The position numbers and the translations under genes are program-made. Under the pieces are notes generated by a model. It was given only the letters and a program-made list of their open reading frames with translations, had not been told where the DNA came from and made no database searches. Of a stretch of DNA of 64,000 bases, positions 1 through 10,122 are shown in pieces. The stretch comes from JAEMQF01 sp963775015 (GTDB lineage: Bacteria; Pseudomonadota; Gammaproteobacteria; Burkholderiales; Burkholderiaceae_C): positions 1-64,000 of the forward strand of contig CAVZHI010000016.1 in assembly GCA_963775015.1 (NCBI GenBank). Reading direction: 5' to 3'. Each line of letters opens with the position of its first letter. The stretch's first letter is position 1.

Positions 1-2
1 TT

Positions 3-587
3 AGTTGCGATGGTTATAGCGATCATGGCCACGACCATAAGGGTACAGATAGAGGAGCAGACTTACACCCCTTTATTGGCTATAATTACAGAATAAGTGA
101 ATTGCATGCTGCCGTAGGCTTAGCACAAATAGGAAGGGTAGACGATTTTTTAGCCATACAAAAGAAAAATCATACAGCATTAAAAAATATTTTAAGCACT
201 GTGCCACAAATAAGCTTTAGAAGAGTACCTGATGAAGCTGGCGATAGCTGTACTTTTTTAAGTTGGTTTTTACCCAATGGCGAAATAGCCAATGCTGTGG
301 TAGAAGAATTAAAAGCACAAGGAGTTTTAGCTGGTAATTTTTATTGGTATAATAATAACTGGCATTATATACGCAAGTGGGATCATTTAAAACATGTAAA
401 AACATTAAGTGCTTTAAGCCCAGAGTTAAAAGAAAAAGTAATACATCATGCCACAAAAGATTTTGCAGCAAGTGATGACATTATGAGCCGTTGCATAAGT
501 ACTGCTATCAGCCTTTTATGGACAGAAGAACAACTAAAAGAAAAAGGAGAAAAAATAGTTGCAGCAGTAAAAAAGGTACTTGGCTAA
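3..587 (+). CDS. DegT/DnrJ/EryC1/StrS aminotransferase, 5'-truncated
   Basis: This is the 3' part, about 194 codons, of a PLP-dependent aminotransferase that adds an amino group to a keto-sugar or nucleotide sugar for surface polysaccharide synthesis. The frame is open from base 3 and ends with TAA at 587. The family stretch NYRISELHAAVGLAQ lies near bases 87-131. The preceding SDHGHDHKGTDRG segment resembles KdnA-type 8-amino-3,8-dideoxyoctulosonate transaminases, so that is a tentative specific guess. The catalytic lysine would lie upstream of the window. The gene is AT-rich with heavy use of AAA, TTA and ATA codons, typical of Bacteroidota and unlike everything after base 957. Confidence 0.75.
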   Translation, partial: SCDGYSDHGHDHKGTDRGADLHPFIGYNYRISELHAAVGLAQIGRVDDFLAIQKKNHTALKNILSTVPQISFRRVPDEAGDSCTFLSWFLPNGEIANAVVEELKAQGVLAGNFYWYNNNWHYIRKWDHLKHVKTLSALSPELKEKVIHHATKDFAASDDIMSRCISTAISLLWTEEQLKEKGEKIVAAVKKVLG

Positions 588-690
588 ACAAAAATTAAAA
601 TAGTTGAATACTACTCCATAATTTTTTTGTATTTTGTTACCTTATAAGGGTTTCAGTTAACCCTATTACCAACTCTAAACGGCTAATGCA

Positions 691-956
691 ATGAAGTATA
701 TTTGCACACTATTATTAATTTTTGTTTTTCAATTTGTATCAAAAGCACAACCCTTTGTACCCGTTACACTAACAGGCTTAGAGGATGATGTGGTGGCTGA
801 AAGTGGCACAAGCTCTTTAACCAATACTACCACCAGGCTTGATGGGGCATCTTCTAATAAAGTAATGTATAGCGTAGCCTTTAGAACTGCTAATGGTATT
901 GGCGGCGGTGGTCTTGCCGATAATGGCTTAATTACAGATGCCGCAGGCACTTACCC
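691..956 (+). CDS. Secreted hypothetical protein, cut off by the contig join
   Basis: This is the first 88 or so codons of a protein with a hydrophobic signal peptide (residues 1-19, ending VSKAQ), followed by a Thr/Ser/Asp-rich segment starting QPFVPVTLTG. That layout is common in secreted or type IX-sorted proteins of Bacteroidota, but the function is not recognisable. The start ATG at 691 follows 103 non-coding bases that contain TATTTTG at 630-636, a partial match to the Bacteroidota -7 element TAnnTTTG. The open frame runs on to 990, but everything after about 956 is antisense to rpsS, so the true C-terminus is missing. Confidence 0.6.
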
Positions 957-965
957 TTATTTCTT
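950..965. other. Chimeric junction between Bacteroidota-like and Burkholderiales DNA
   Basis: Composition, codon use and gene family change abruptly here. On the left is an interrupted AT-rich secreted-protein gene on the plus strand. On the right is the exact end of rpsS on the minus strand, its TAA being the complement of 957-959. In this operon rplV, rpsC and rplP should follow rpsS. A short TTA/TTAT match that could belong to either parent may be the microhomology that allowed misassembly. Confidence 0.85.
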
Positions 966-1235
966 CACGACTTTTTTGTCCGCCGGGTGACCCTTGAAGG
1001 TCCGCGTGAGGGCAAATTCGCCGAGCTTGTGGCCGACCATCTGGTCCGTGATGTAGACCGGCACATGTTGCTTGCCGTTGTGCACCGCGATCGTGACGCC
1101 GATGAAATCGGGCAGGATCGTCGAACGCCGCGACCAGGTCTTGATCGGCTTCTTGTCCTTCGTCGCCGAGGCCTTTTCGACCTTGGTCATCAGGTGATGG
1201 TCGACGAACGGACCCTTCTTGAGCGAACGCGTCAT
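957..1235 (-). CDS. rpsS: 30S ribosomal protein S19
   Basis: This 92-residue protein has the normal length and contains the family sequence MTRSLKKGPFVDHHL at its N-terminus and GHKLGEF towards the C-terminus. S19 sits in the head of the small subunit with S13 and contacts the A-site tRNA region. The ATG lies 10 bases after the corrected rplB stop, as expected for the S10 operon. The C-terminus KKVVKK is plausible for the family, but its stop codon coincides with the contig join, so the last base or two could come from the foreign side. Confidence 0.95.
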   Translation of the reverse strand: MTRSLKKGPFVDHHLMTKVEKASATKDKKPIKTWSRRSTILPDFIGVTIAVHNGKQHVPVYITDQMVGHKLGEFALTRTFKGHPADKKVVKK

Positions 1236-1245
1236 GGCGGGCCTC

Positions 1246-2072
1246 TTACTTCTTGCTGGCGCGCGACGATCATCGTCTGCGTGCGTTTGTTGTTGCGGGT
1301 GCGGTAGCCCTTGGTCAAGGTGTTCCCACGGCGACACCGGGGCCTGGCCTTCGCCGGTGCGGCCTTCACCGCCGCCGTGCGGGTGATCCACCGGGTTCAT
1401 GGCGACGCCGCGCACCGTCGGGCGGATGCCCTTCCAGCGCCGCGCACCGGCCTTGCCGTACTGGCGCAGGCTGTGCTCTTCGTTGCTCACTTCGCCGATC
1501 GTCGCGCGGCAATCGATGTGGATGCGCCGCACTTCACCGGAGCGCAGCCGCAGCTGGGCGTAGGTGCCTTCGCGCGCCAGCAAGGTCACCGACGCACCCG
1601 CGGAGCGCGCGATCTGCGCGCCCTTGCCGGGCAGCATCTCGATGCAATGCACGATCGAGCCGACCGGAATATTGCGGATCGGCAGCGTATTGCCGGCCTT
1701 GATCGGCGCTTCTGCGCCGCTCAGTATCGTCGCGCCGACTTCGAGGCCGCGTGGCGCGATGATGTAGCGGCGCTCGCCGTCGGCGTAACACACGAGCGCG
1801 ATGTGCGCGGTGCGGTTCGGGTCGTACTCGATGCGCTCGACTTTCGCCGGAATCGCGTCCTTGTTGCGCACGAAGTCGACGACGCGGTAGTGGTGCTTGT
1901 GGCCGCCGCCCTTGTGGCGGATCGTGATGTGGCCGTTGTTGTTGCGGCCCGAGTTCTGCATCTGCGGCTCGACCAGCGACGCTTCCGGCCGGCCCTTGTA
2001 CAGGTGCGCGTGCACCACTTTGACCAGGGCGCGCCGCCCGGGCGACGTGGGTTTGACTTTGACGATGGCCAT
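1246..2072 (-). CDS. rplB: 50S ribosomal protein L2, with two apparent frameshifts
   Basis: L2 binds 23S rRNA at the peptidyl-transferase centre. The frame is normal from ATG 2072 through the SH3/KOW core and the conserved MNPVDHPHGGGEGRTGEG motif with its essential histidine region. It then leaves frame at 1322-1325, where four bases stand for the one Gly codon expected after the Trp of APVSPW. It re-reads TLTKGYRTRNNKRTQTMIVAR in the next frame and needs removal of one more base at 1258-1259 to end SKK-stop at 1246. With both bases removed the protein is 274 residues, exactly the usual betaproteobacterial length. The gene is essential, so these are almost certainly sequence errors. Its ATG overlaps the rplW stop as TAATG. 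Confidence 0.9.
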
Positions 2073-2401
2073 TACGCAGCCTCCCCGCCGATATTGATTT
2101 CCTGGCCTTCCTTGAGCGACACGTAGGCCTTCTTCACGTGGTCGCGCCGGCCGATGGAGCGGCCGAACTTCTTGACCTTGCCCTTCTGAATGACCGTTTG
2201 AACGCCGACCACTTCAACCTTGAACATCAACTCCACCGCCGCCTTGATTTCGGGCTTGGTCGCGCCGCGCAGCACCTTGAAGGTGATCTGGTTCCGCTTC
2301 TCGCTGATGTAGGTCGCCTTTTCCGAGACGATCGGCGCGACGAGCACTTGCGCCAGGCGGCCTTCGTCGAACTTGGTTCTGGTGGCTGTTGCCGCGCTCA
2401 T
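2072..2401 (-). CDS. rplW: 50S ribosomal protein L23
   Basis: This 109-residue L23 lies beside the peptide exit tunnel and is the docking site for trigger factor and SRP. The N-terminal VLVAPIVSEKATY and the central VLRGATKPEIKAAVE are family signatures. The ATG overlaps the rplD stop in an ATGA tetranucleotide and the stop overlaps the rplB start, so it is tightly coupled translationally within the S10 operon. Nothing is unusual. Confidence 0.95.
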   Translation of the reverse strand: MSAATATRTKFDEGRLAQVLVAPIVSEKATYISEKRNQITFKVLRGATKPEIKAAVELMFKVEVVGVQTVIQKGKVKKFGRSIGRRDHVKKAYVSLKEGQEINIGGEAA

Positions 2402-3018
2402 GACAGCATCTCCTTGATTTGCGCCATCGCCGCCTTGGTCATCAGGACTTTCTTGTAGAAGACCAGAGACAGTGGATCCGCGTAGCGCGGCTCGACGATC
2501 AGCACGTTGGCGAGGTTGCGCGAGGCCATCAGCAAGTTGTCGTCAACCTCGTCGCAGATCACAAGAACCGAATCCAGGCCCATCGCCTTGAACTTCGCGG
2601 CAAGCAACTTGGTCTTCGGCGAATCGACCTTGATCGAGTCGACGACTGCGAGCCGGCCGTCGCGCGCCAGCTGCGAGAAGATCGCCGCCATGCCGGCGCG
2701 GTACATCTTCTTGTTCACCTTGTGCGTGAAGTTCTCTTCCGGGCTGTTCGGGAAGATTCGTCCGCCGCCACGCCACAGTGGCGATGACGTCATGCCCGCG
2801 CGGGCGCGGCCCGTGCCCTTTTGGCGCCACGGCTTTTTCGTCGAGTGCTTGACTTCGGCGCGGTCCAGCTGGGCGCGTGTGCCCTGGCGCGCGTTCGCCT
2901 GGAAAGCGACGACGATCTGGTGCACCAGCGCTTCGTTGTAGTCGCGCGCGAACACCGTGTCCGGAGCGTCGACCTTCTCGGTCGCCTGGCCTTGTTCGTT
3001 GAGGAGCTCGAGTTGCAT
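2398..3018 (-). CDS. rplD: 50S ribosomal protein L4
   Basis: This 206-residue L4 has the internal extended loop (KKPWRQKGTGRARAG, residues about 59-73) that lines the exit tunnel. In gammaproteobacteria L4 also regulates the S10 operon; whether it does so here cannot be judged. The start at 3018 (MQLELLNEQGQ) was chosen because it overlaps the rplC stop as TGATG and matches the family N-terminus. The frame is open further upstream, but only in antisense-like sequence within rplC. Confidence 0.95.
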   Translation of the reverse strand: MQLELLNEQGQATEKVDAPDTVFARDYNEALVHQIVVAFQANARQGTRAQLDRAEVKHSTKKPWRQKGTGRARAGMTSSPLWRGGGRIFPNSPEENFTHKVNKKMYRAGMAAIFSQLARDGRLAVVDSIKVDSPKTKLLAAKFKAMGLDSVLVICDEVDDNLLMASRNLANVLIVEPRYADPLSLVFYKKVLMTKAAMAQIKEMLS

Positions 3019-3716
3019 CACTTGGCTCCTGTCTTCGAGATCGCCGCCTTCGGACCGGCCTTCACCGCCGGGCGCACCACGACATGACCGTTTTTCGCCC
3101 CCGGCACCGCGCCGCGCACGAGCAGCAACTGGCGCGCTTCGTCGATGCGGATGATGTCGAGGTTCTGCACCGTGCACGTCACGTCGCCGCGATGCCCCGA
3201 CATCTTCTTGCCCGGAAACACGCGGCCCGGATCCTGCGCCATCGAAATCGAGCCGGGCACGTTGTGGGAGCGGCTGTTGCCGTGCGATGCGCGCTGCGAC
3301 TTGAAGTTGTGGCGCTTGATCGTTCCGGTGAAGCCTTTGCCGATCGACGTGCCTTGCACGTCGACCATCTGGCCCACCGCGAACACGCCCACCGGGACTT
3401 GCGCGCCGGGCTTGTAGCCTGCGAGCACGTCGGCGGGAACGCGAAATTCCTTCATCGCCTCGCCGGCTTGCACACCGGCCTTGGCCAAGTGTCCCGCGGC
3501 GGGTTTCGTGACGCGGGAGGCCTTGCGCGAACCGAAGACCACCTGGAGGGCGTTGTAGCCGTCGGTTTGTTCGGTCTTGACCTGGGCGACACGGTTGTCG
3601 GACACGTCCAACACCGTCACGGGGATGGCGCTGCCATCGTCGGTGAAGATGCGCATCATGCCCACCTTGCGGCCCAGCAATCCGAGGCGCTCAGCTGCGC
3701 TTGCTGCTGCTGTCAT
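3018..3716 (-). CDS. rplC: 50S ribosomal protein L3
   Basis: This 232-residue L3 contains the family core GKGFTGTIKRHNF and RASHGNSRSHNVPGSI, with the loop that reaches the peptidyl-transferase centre. The start at 3716 (MTAAASAAERLGLLGRKVGM) has a GGAG Shine-Dalgarno about 8 bases upstream. It is separated from rpsJ by 167 bases, the largest gap within the S10 part, which contains a possible extra promoter. Confidence 0.94.
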   Translation of the reverse strand: MTAAASAAERLGLLGRKVGMMRIFTDDGSAIPVTVLDVSDNRVAQVKTEQTDGYNALQVVFGSRKASRVTKPAAGHLAKAGVQAGEAMKEFRVPADVLAGYKPGAQVPVGVFAVGQMVDVQGTSIGKGFTGTIKRHNFKSQRASHGNSRSHNVPGSISMAQDPGRVFPGKKMSGHRGDVTCTVQNLDIIRIDEARQLLLVRGAVPGAKNGHVVVRPAVKAGPKAAISKTGAK

Positions 3717-3842
3717 GGTTTTTCTCCAGCCACGCCTCCGCGAAGAGGACGAGCCTTTGTTGCACACGCCCGACATCGATTGGCCGGGCTGGATAATTCG
3801 GTCCCGCCGCGCAAGCGCCACGGGCCGTCAGAAAAGCCTGCG

Positions 3843-3870
3843 AGTGTAGCAGCAGTGTGCCGCTATACAA
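3843..3870 (-). promoter_or_regulatory. Possible internal promoter before rplC
   Basis: On the minus strand TTGTAT (3870-3865) and TACACT (3848-3843) are separated by 16 bases, a weak sigma-70-like pair inside the unusually long rpsJ-rplC gap. Each hexamer matches consensus only partly, so this is suggestive rather than established. Confidence 0.3.
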
Positions 3871-3883
3871 GCCCGGCGAACCG

Positions 3884-4195
3884 CTACTGCAGCTTGATCT
3901 CCACGTCGACGCCGGCGGGCAGGTCGAGCTTCATCAGCGCGTCGACCGTCTTGTCGGTCGGATCGACGATGTCCATCAGGCGCTGGTGGGTGCGAATCTC
4001 GAACTGGTCACGCGACGTCTTGTTCACGTGCGGCGAGCGAAGAATGTCGAAGCGCTGCATGCGTGTGGGCAGGGGGACGGGGCCCTTGACGATTGCGCCG
4101 GTGCGCTTGGCGGTGTCGACGATTTCGAGCGCCGACTGGTCGATCAGCTTGTAGTCGAACGCCTTCAGGCGGATTCGAATTTTTTGCTTCTGCAT
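3884..4195 (-). CDS. rpsJ: 30S ribosomal protein S10
   Basis: This 103-residue S10 (start MQKQKIRIRLKAFDYKLID) is of standard length. S10 is a 30S head protein and, as NusE, part of the transcription antitermination complex with NusB. The conserved GPVPLPTR loop is present at about residues 38-45. It follows tuf by 98 bases on the same strand, the str-to-S10 linkage usual in betaproteobacteria. Confidence 0.95.
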   Translation of the reverse strand: MQKQKIRIRLKAFDYKLIDQSALEIVDTAKRTGAIVKGPVPLPTRMQRFDILRSPHVNKTSRDQFEIRTHQRLMDIVDPTDKTVDALMKLDLPAGVDVEIKLQ

Positions 4196-4293
4196 GACAC
4201 AAGTCCTTCAAAGAGCGATGCGATCGGTGGATCGCGGGGGTTGATTCGGCAGGGCGACGGAGGCGGCCCACCGAGTGCAAACGAGAAGCCTGT

Positions 4294-5484
<1,191 letters not shown>

Positions 5485-5515
5485 GTTGCCTGTCTCCTAA
5501 ACTTGGAACGAAAGC

Positions 5516-5536
5516 GGGGCATCCTTCGGCTGCCCC
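5516..5536 (-). terminator. Hairpin in the fusA-tuf gap
   Basis: GGGGCA and TGCCCC (5516-5521 and 5531-5536) can pair around a 9-base loop between the fusA stop and the tuf ribosome-binding site. It lacks a proper U-tract, so it is more likely a weak attenuator or processing site than a full terminator. Confidence 0.35.
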
Positions 5537-5549
5537 TTCTCGGCTATTT

Positions 5550-7652
<2,103 letters not shown>

Positions 7653-7759
7653 GGTGAGATCACTCCAATTGCAAAACGAGTACGCGAGCCGCTCGCGGGT
7701 TGGTTCAACCCTGAAGCGGCCGATGTTGGCGCGGGCTCGTGGCCTCGCGCCGGCGACGT

Positions 7760-8230
7760 TCAGAAGCGGAAGTGCGAGAACGCCTTGTTGGCCTCTGCCA
7801 TGCGGTGCACTTCGTCGCGCTTTTTCATCGCGCCGCCTCGGCCTTCCACGGCTTCGAGCAGTTCGTTGGCGAGGCGTTGCGCCATCGACTTCTCGCCGCG
7901 CTTGCGTGCCGACTCCTTGAGCCAGCGCATCGCCAAGGCGACGCGCCGCACCGGCCGCACTTCCACCGGCACCTGATAGTTCGCACCGCCGACACGCCGG
8001 GACTTGACCTCGACCATCGGCTTGATGTTGTTCAGCGCGGTGACGAAGATTTCGAGCGGGTCCTTGCCCGATTTCTTCTCGACCTGCTCGAGCGCGCCGT
8101 AAATGATTCTTTCGGCGATCGCCTTCTTGCCCGACTCCATGATGACGTTCATGAATTTGGACAGATCGACCGAATTGAACTTCGGATCAGGCAGGATGTC
8201 CCGTTTGGGGACTTCGCGACGACGTGGCAT
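7760..8230 (-). CDS. rpsG: 30S ribosomal protein S7
   Basis: This 156-residue primary assembly protein of the 30S head (MPRRREVPKRDILPDPKF) is of standard length. The family segments GKKAIAERIIYGAL and RVGGANYQVPVEVRPVRR are present. A strong AGGAAGAG Shine-Dalgarno lies just upstream. It is separated from rpsL by 177 bases that hold a hairpin followed by a short T-run. Confidence 0.96.
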   Translation of the reverse strand: MPRRREVPKRDILPDPKFNSVDLSKFMNVIMESGKKAIAERIIYGALEQVEKKSGKDPLEIFVTALNNIKPMVEVKSRRVGGANYQVPVEVRPVRRVALAMRWLKESARKRGEKSMAQRLANELLEAVEGRGGAMKKRDEVHRMAEANKAFSHFRF

Positions 8231-8349
8231 GACACTCTTCCTTTTGCTTCAGTTGGTGCGGGTCTTACAACCTGCACCGCGGGTCACCACGCGTTCGGGT
8301 CACCCACTTACTCGGCCGGGACGATTCCCAAACCGTTCTGATTGGAGTC

Positions 8350-8371
8350 AAAAGCCGGCCTGAAGGCCGGC
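8350..8371 (-). terminator. Putative attenuator hairpin between rpsL and rpsG
   Basis: GCCGGCC (8354-8360) and GGCCGGC (8365-8371) form a perfect 7-bp stem with a four-base loop. On the minus strand the hairpin is followed directly by TTTT (complement of 8350-8353). This has the form of a weak intrinsic terminator inside the str operon, which could lower expression of rpsG and later genes relative to rpsL. Confidence 0.5.
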
Positions 8372-8407
8372 ATCGGCTCCTTCCTCAATGATGCGGCGCT
8401 CCCGCCC

Positions 8408-8785
8408 TTACGCTTTCTTCGGCCGCTTCGCGCCGTACTTGGAACGCGACTGCTTGCGATCCTTGACGCCCTGCAAGTCGAGCGAGCCGCGCACGATGTG
8501 GTAGCGCACGCCCGGCAAGTCTTTCACCCGGCCGCCACGCACCAGCACGACGCTGTGCTCTTGCAGGTTGTGGCCTTCGCCGCCGATGTAGGAAATGATC
8601 TCGAAGCCATTCGTCAGCCGCACCTTGGCGACTTTGCGCAACGCTGAATTGGGCTTTTTCGGCGTCGTCGTGTAGACGCGCGTACACACGCCGCGGCGCT
8701 GCGGCCCGCCTTGCATGGCAGGAGACTTGGACTTCGTGATCTCGGTCTGTCGACCGTGGCGCACGAGCTGATTGATCGTTGGCAT
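8408..8785 (-). CDS. rpsL: 30S ribosomal protein S12
   Basis: This 125-residue decoding-centre protein carries RVYTTTPKKPNSALRK and GGRVKDLPGVRYHIVRG. The lysine of PKKPNS that is altered in many streptomycin-resistant strains is the wild-type residue here. The start at 8785 (MPTINQLVRHGRQ) matches the family N-terminus. It is the first gene of the str operon. Unlike in many relatives, rpoBC do not lie directly upstream; the next gene is a divergent Bug-family protein. Confidence 0.96.
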   Translation of the reverse strand: MPTINQLVRHGRQTEITKSKSPAMQGGPQRRGVCTRVYTTTPKKPNSALRKVAKVRLTNGFEIISYIGGEGHNLQEHSVVLVRGGRVKDLPGVRYHIVRGSLDLQGVKDRKQSRSKYGAKRPKKA

Positions 8786-8950
8786 AAAAACCCGTTCCCG
8801 TTGGAGTCTCGCTGGCGTTCGGCACAGGCGCGGCGTCCCCGGGGCTGGGTGGGCCGGTCGCTGCCCCGTCCCGGAACCCCCGGGAACAGATGGCAAAGCG
8901 GATCAGGCCGCCCATCAAAGAGCGCAGCAGTGCGTGCTGAAAAGCTTTTG

Positions 8951-8980
8951 ATTGTATTCCCATGGCGGAGTCCGGATCAA
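8951..8980 (-). promoter_or_regulatory. Probable sigma-70 promoter of the str-S10 operon
   Basis: The 321-base non-coding gap 8786-9106 separates rpsL from a divergent gene. On the minus strand it contains TTGATC (8980-8975), an 18-base spacer and TACAAT (8956-8951), a good -35/-10 pair. Transcription would start near 8944 and leave a leader of about 158 bases before rpsL. No other gene or RNA was recognised in the gap. Confidence 0.6.
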
Positions 8981-9106
8981 GCCCCCCGCTGCCGCAACGT
9001 CGGAATGCGCTGCGCACGCCGAGCGCATCCTCCCCGTACAACGCCGGGTATCGTGAGGGAAGGCGGTTGCGTATCATCCGCGCCACTCGAGCATTCTGGA
9101 GACTCA

Positions 9107-10108
9107 ATGACCCGCCATCGCACCACTTCGGCCCCGAAGCGCCGGTTTCTCCTCGCTGCTGCAGTCGCAGTCGGGACGTTGAGCGGCCCCTTCGCCATGG
9201 CGCAAAGCACTTGGCCGAGCAAACCCGTGACGGTGATCGTGCCGTTCCCGGCGGGCGGCGGAACCGACGCCTTCGCCAGGCCGCTCACCGCAGCACTGTC
9301 GCGTGCGCTCGGCAAACAATTCATCATCGACAACCGCGGGGGCGCGGGCGGCACGGTGGGCGCAGGGATCGCGGCGCGGGCTGCTCCCGACGGCTACACC
9401 CTGTTCATGGGCGCGGTGCACCACACGATTGCGCCGTCGATGTACCCCAAGCTCGACTACAACCTGGAAACCGACCTCGTCCCCATCGGCCTGGTCGCGA
9501 GCGTGCCGCAGGTGATCGTCGTCAACCCGCAGCGCGTGCCGGTGCCCGATTTCAAGGCCTTCCTCGAGCATGTCCGGAAGAGCCCCGGGCGCCTGAACTA
9601 CGCCTCTGCCGGCAACGGCACGTCGCACCATCTGGCAGGCGAATTGTTCAAGTTGCAAACCCAGACCTTCATCACCCACATCCCCTACCGTGGCGCCGGC
9701 CCGGCGCTGCAAGACTTGATCGGCGGTCAGGTCGACCTGATGTTTGACGGGCTCGGGTCCTCGTCAAACCACATCCGGGGCGGGCGCATCAAGGCTCTCG
9801 CAGTCGCCGCGCCGCGCCGGGCACCGGGCTTTCCCGACGTGCCGACGACGGCTGAAGTCGGCATCCCGAGTTACCAGGTGGCGACCTGGTACGCCTTGTG
9901 GGCGCCCAAGGGCACGCCCGCCGAGGCCGTCGAGCGCTTGCAATCCGAGCTGGCGAAGGCCTTCGCCACACCGGAGTTGCAGTCGATGTGGAACGGGCTG
10001 GGCGCTGAAACGCCGAACCTTTACGGCGACGCTTTCGGCAAGTTCGTCAGCGCCGAGATCAAGCGTTGGGCCGACGTCGTCAAGACCTCCGGCGCAAAAC
10101 TCGACTGA
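9107..10108 (+). CDS. Bug-family (TctC-like) periplasmic solute-binding protein
   Basis: This 333-residue extracytoplasmic receptor belongs to the tripartite tricarboxylate transport family, greatly expanded in Burkholderiales. A signal peptide covers about residues 1-34 and ends FAMAQS. The mature start TWPSKPVTVIVPFPAGGGTD and the GAPAL-like loop (IPYRGAGPALQD) are family hallmarks for carboxylate binding. The start at 9107 follows a GGAGA ribosome-binding site. No TctA or TctB membrane subunits are nearby, as usual for orphan Bug proteins. The malonyl-CoA synthetase gene starts 14 bases downstream, so a malonate or related dicarboxylate ligand is a reasonable inference. Confidence 0.9.
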   Translation: MTRHRTTSAPKRRFLLAAAVAVGTLSGPFAMAQSTWPSKPVTVIVPFPAGGGTDAFARPLTAALSRALGKQFIIDNRGGAGGTVGAGIAARAAPDGYTLFMGAVHHTIAPSMYPKLDYNLETDLVPIGLVASVPQVIVVNPQRVPVPDFKAFLEHVRKSPGRLNYASAGNGTSHHLAGELFKLQTQTFITHIPYRGAGPALQDLIGGQVDLMFDGLGSSSNHIRGGRIKALAVAAPRRAPGFPDVPTTAEVGIPSYQVATWYALWAPKGTPAEAVERLQSELAKAFATPELQSMWNGLGAETPNLYGDAFGKFVSAEIKRWADVVKTSGAKLD

Positions 10109-10122
10109 CGTCGATTCTTCGC

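Noticed and set aside
1..956. Horizontal transfer of a Bacteroidota surface-sugar gene into the ribosomal operon
   Set aside because: The segment interrupts an essential operon, ends mid-gene and sits at the window edge beside other sequence errors; misassembly explains it better.
1246..1330. Programmed ribosomal frameshifting in rplB
   Set aside because: Two separate shifts without slippery heptamers are needed, and L2 genes are not known to use recoding; sequence error is simpler.
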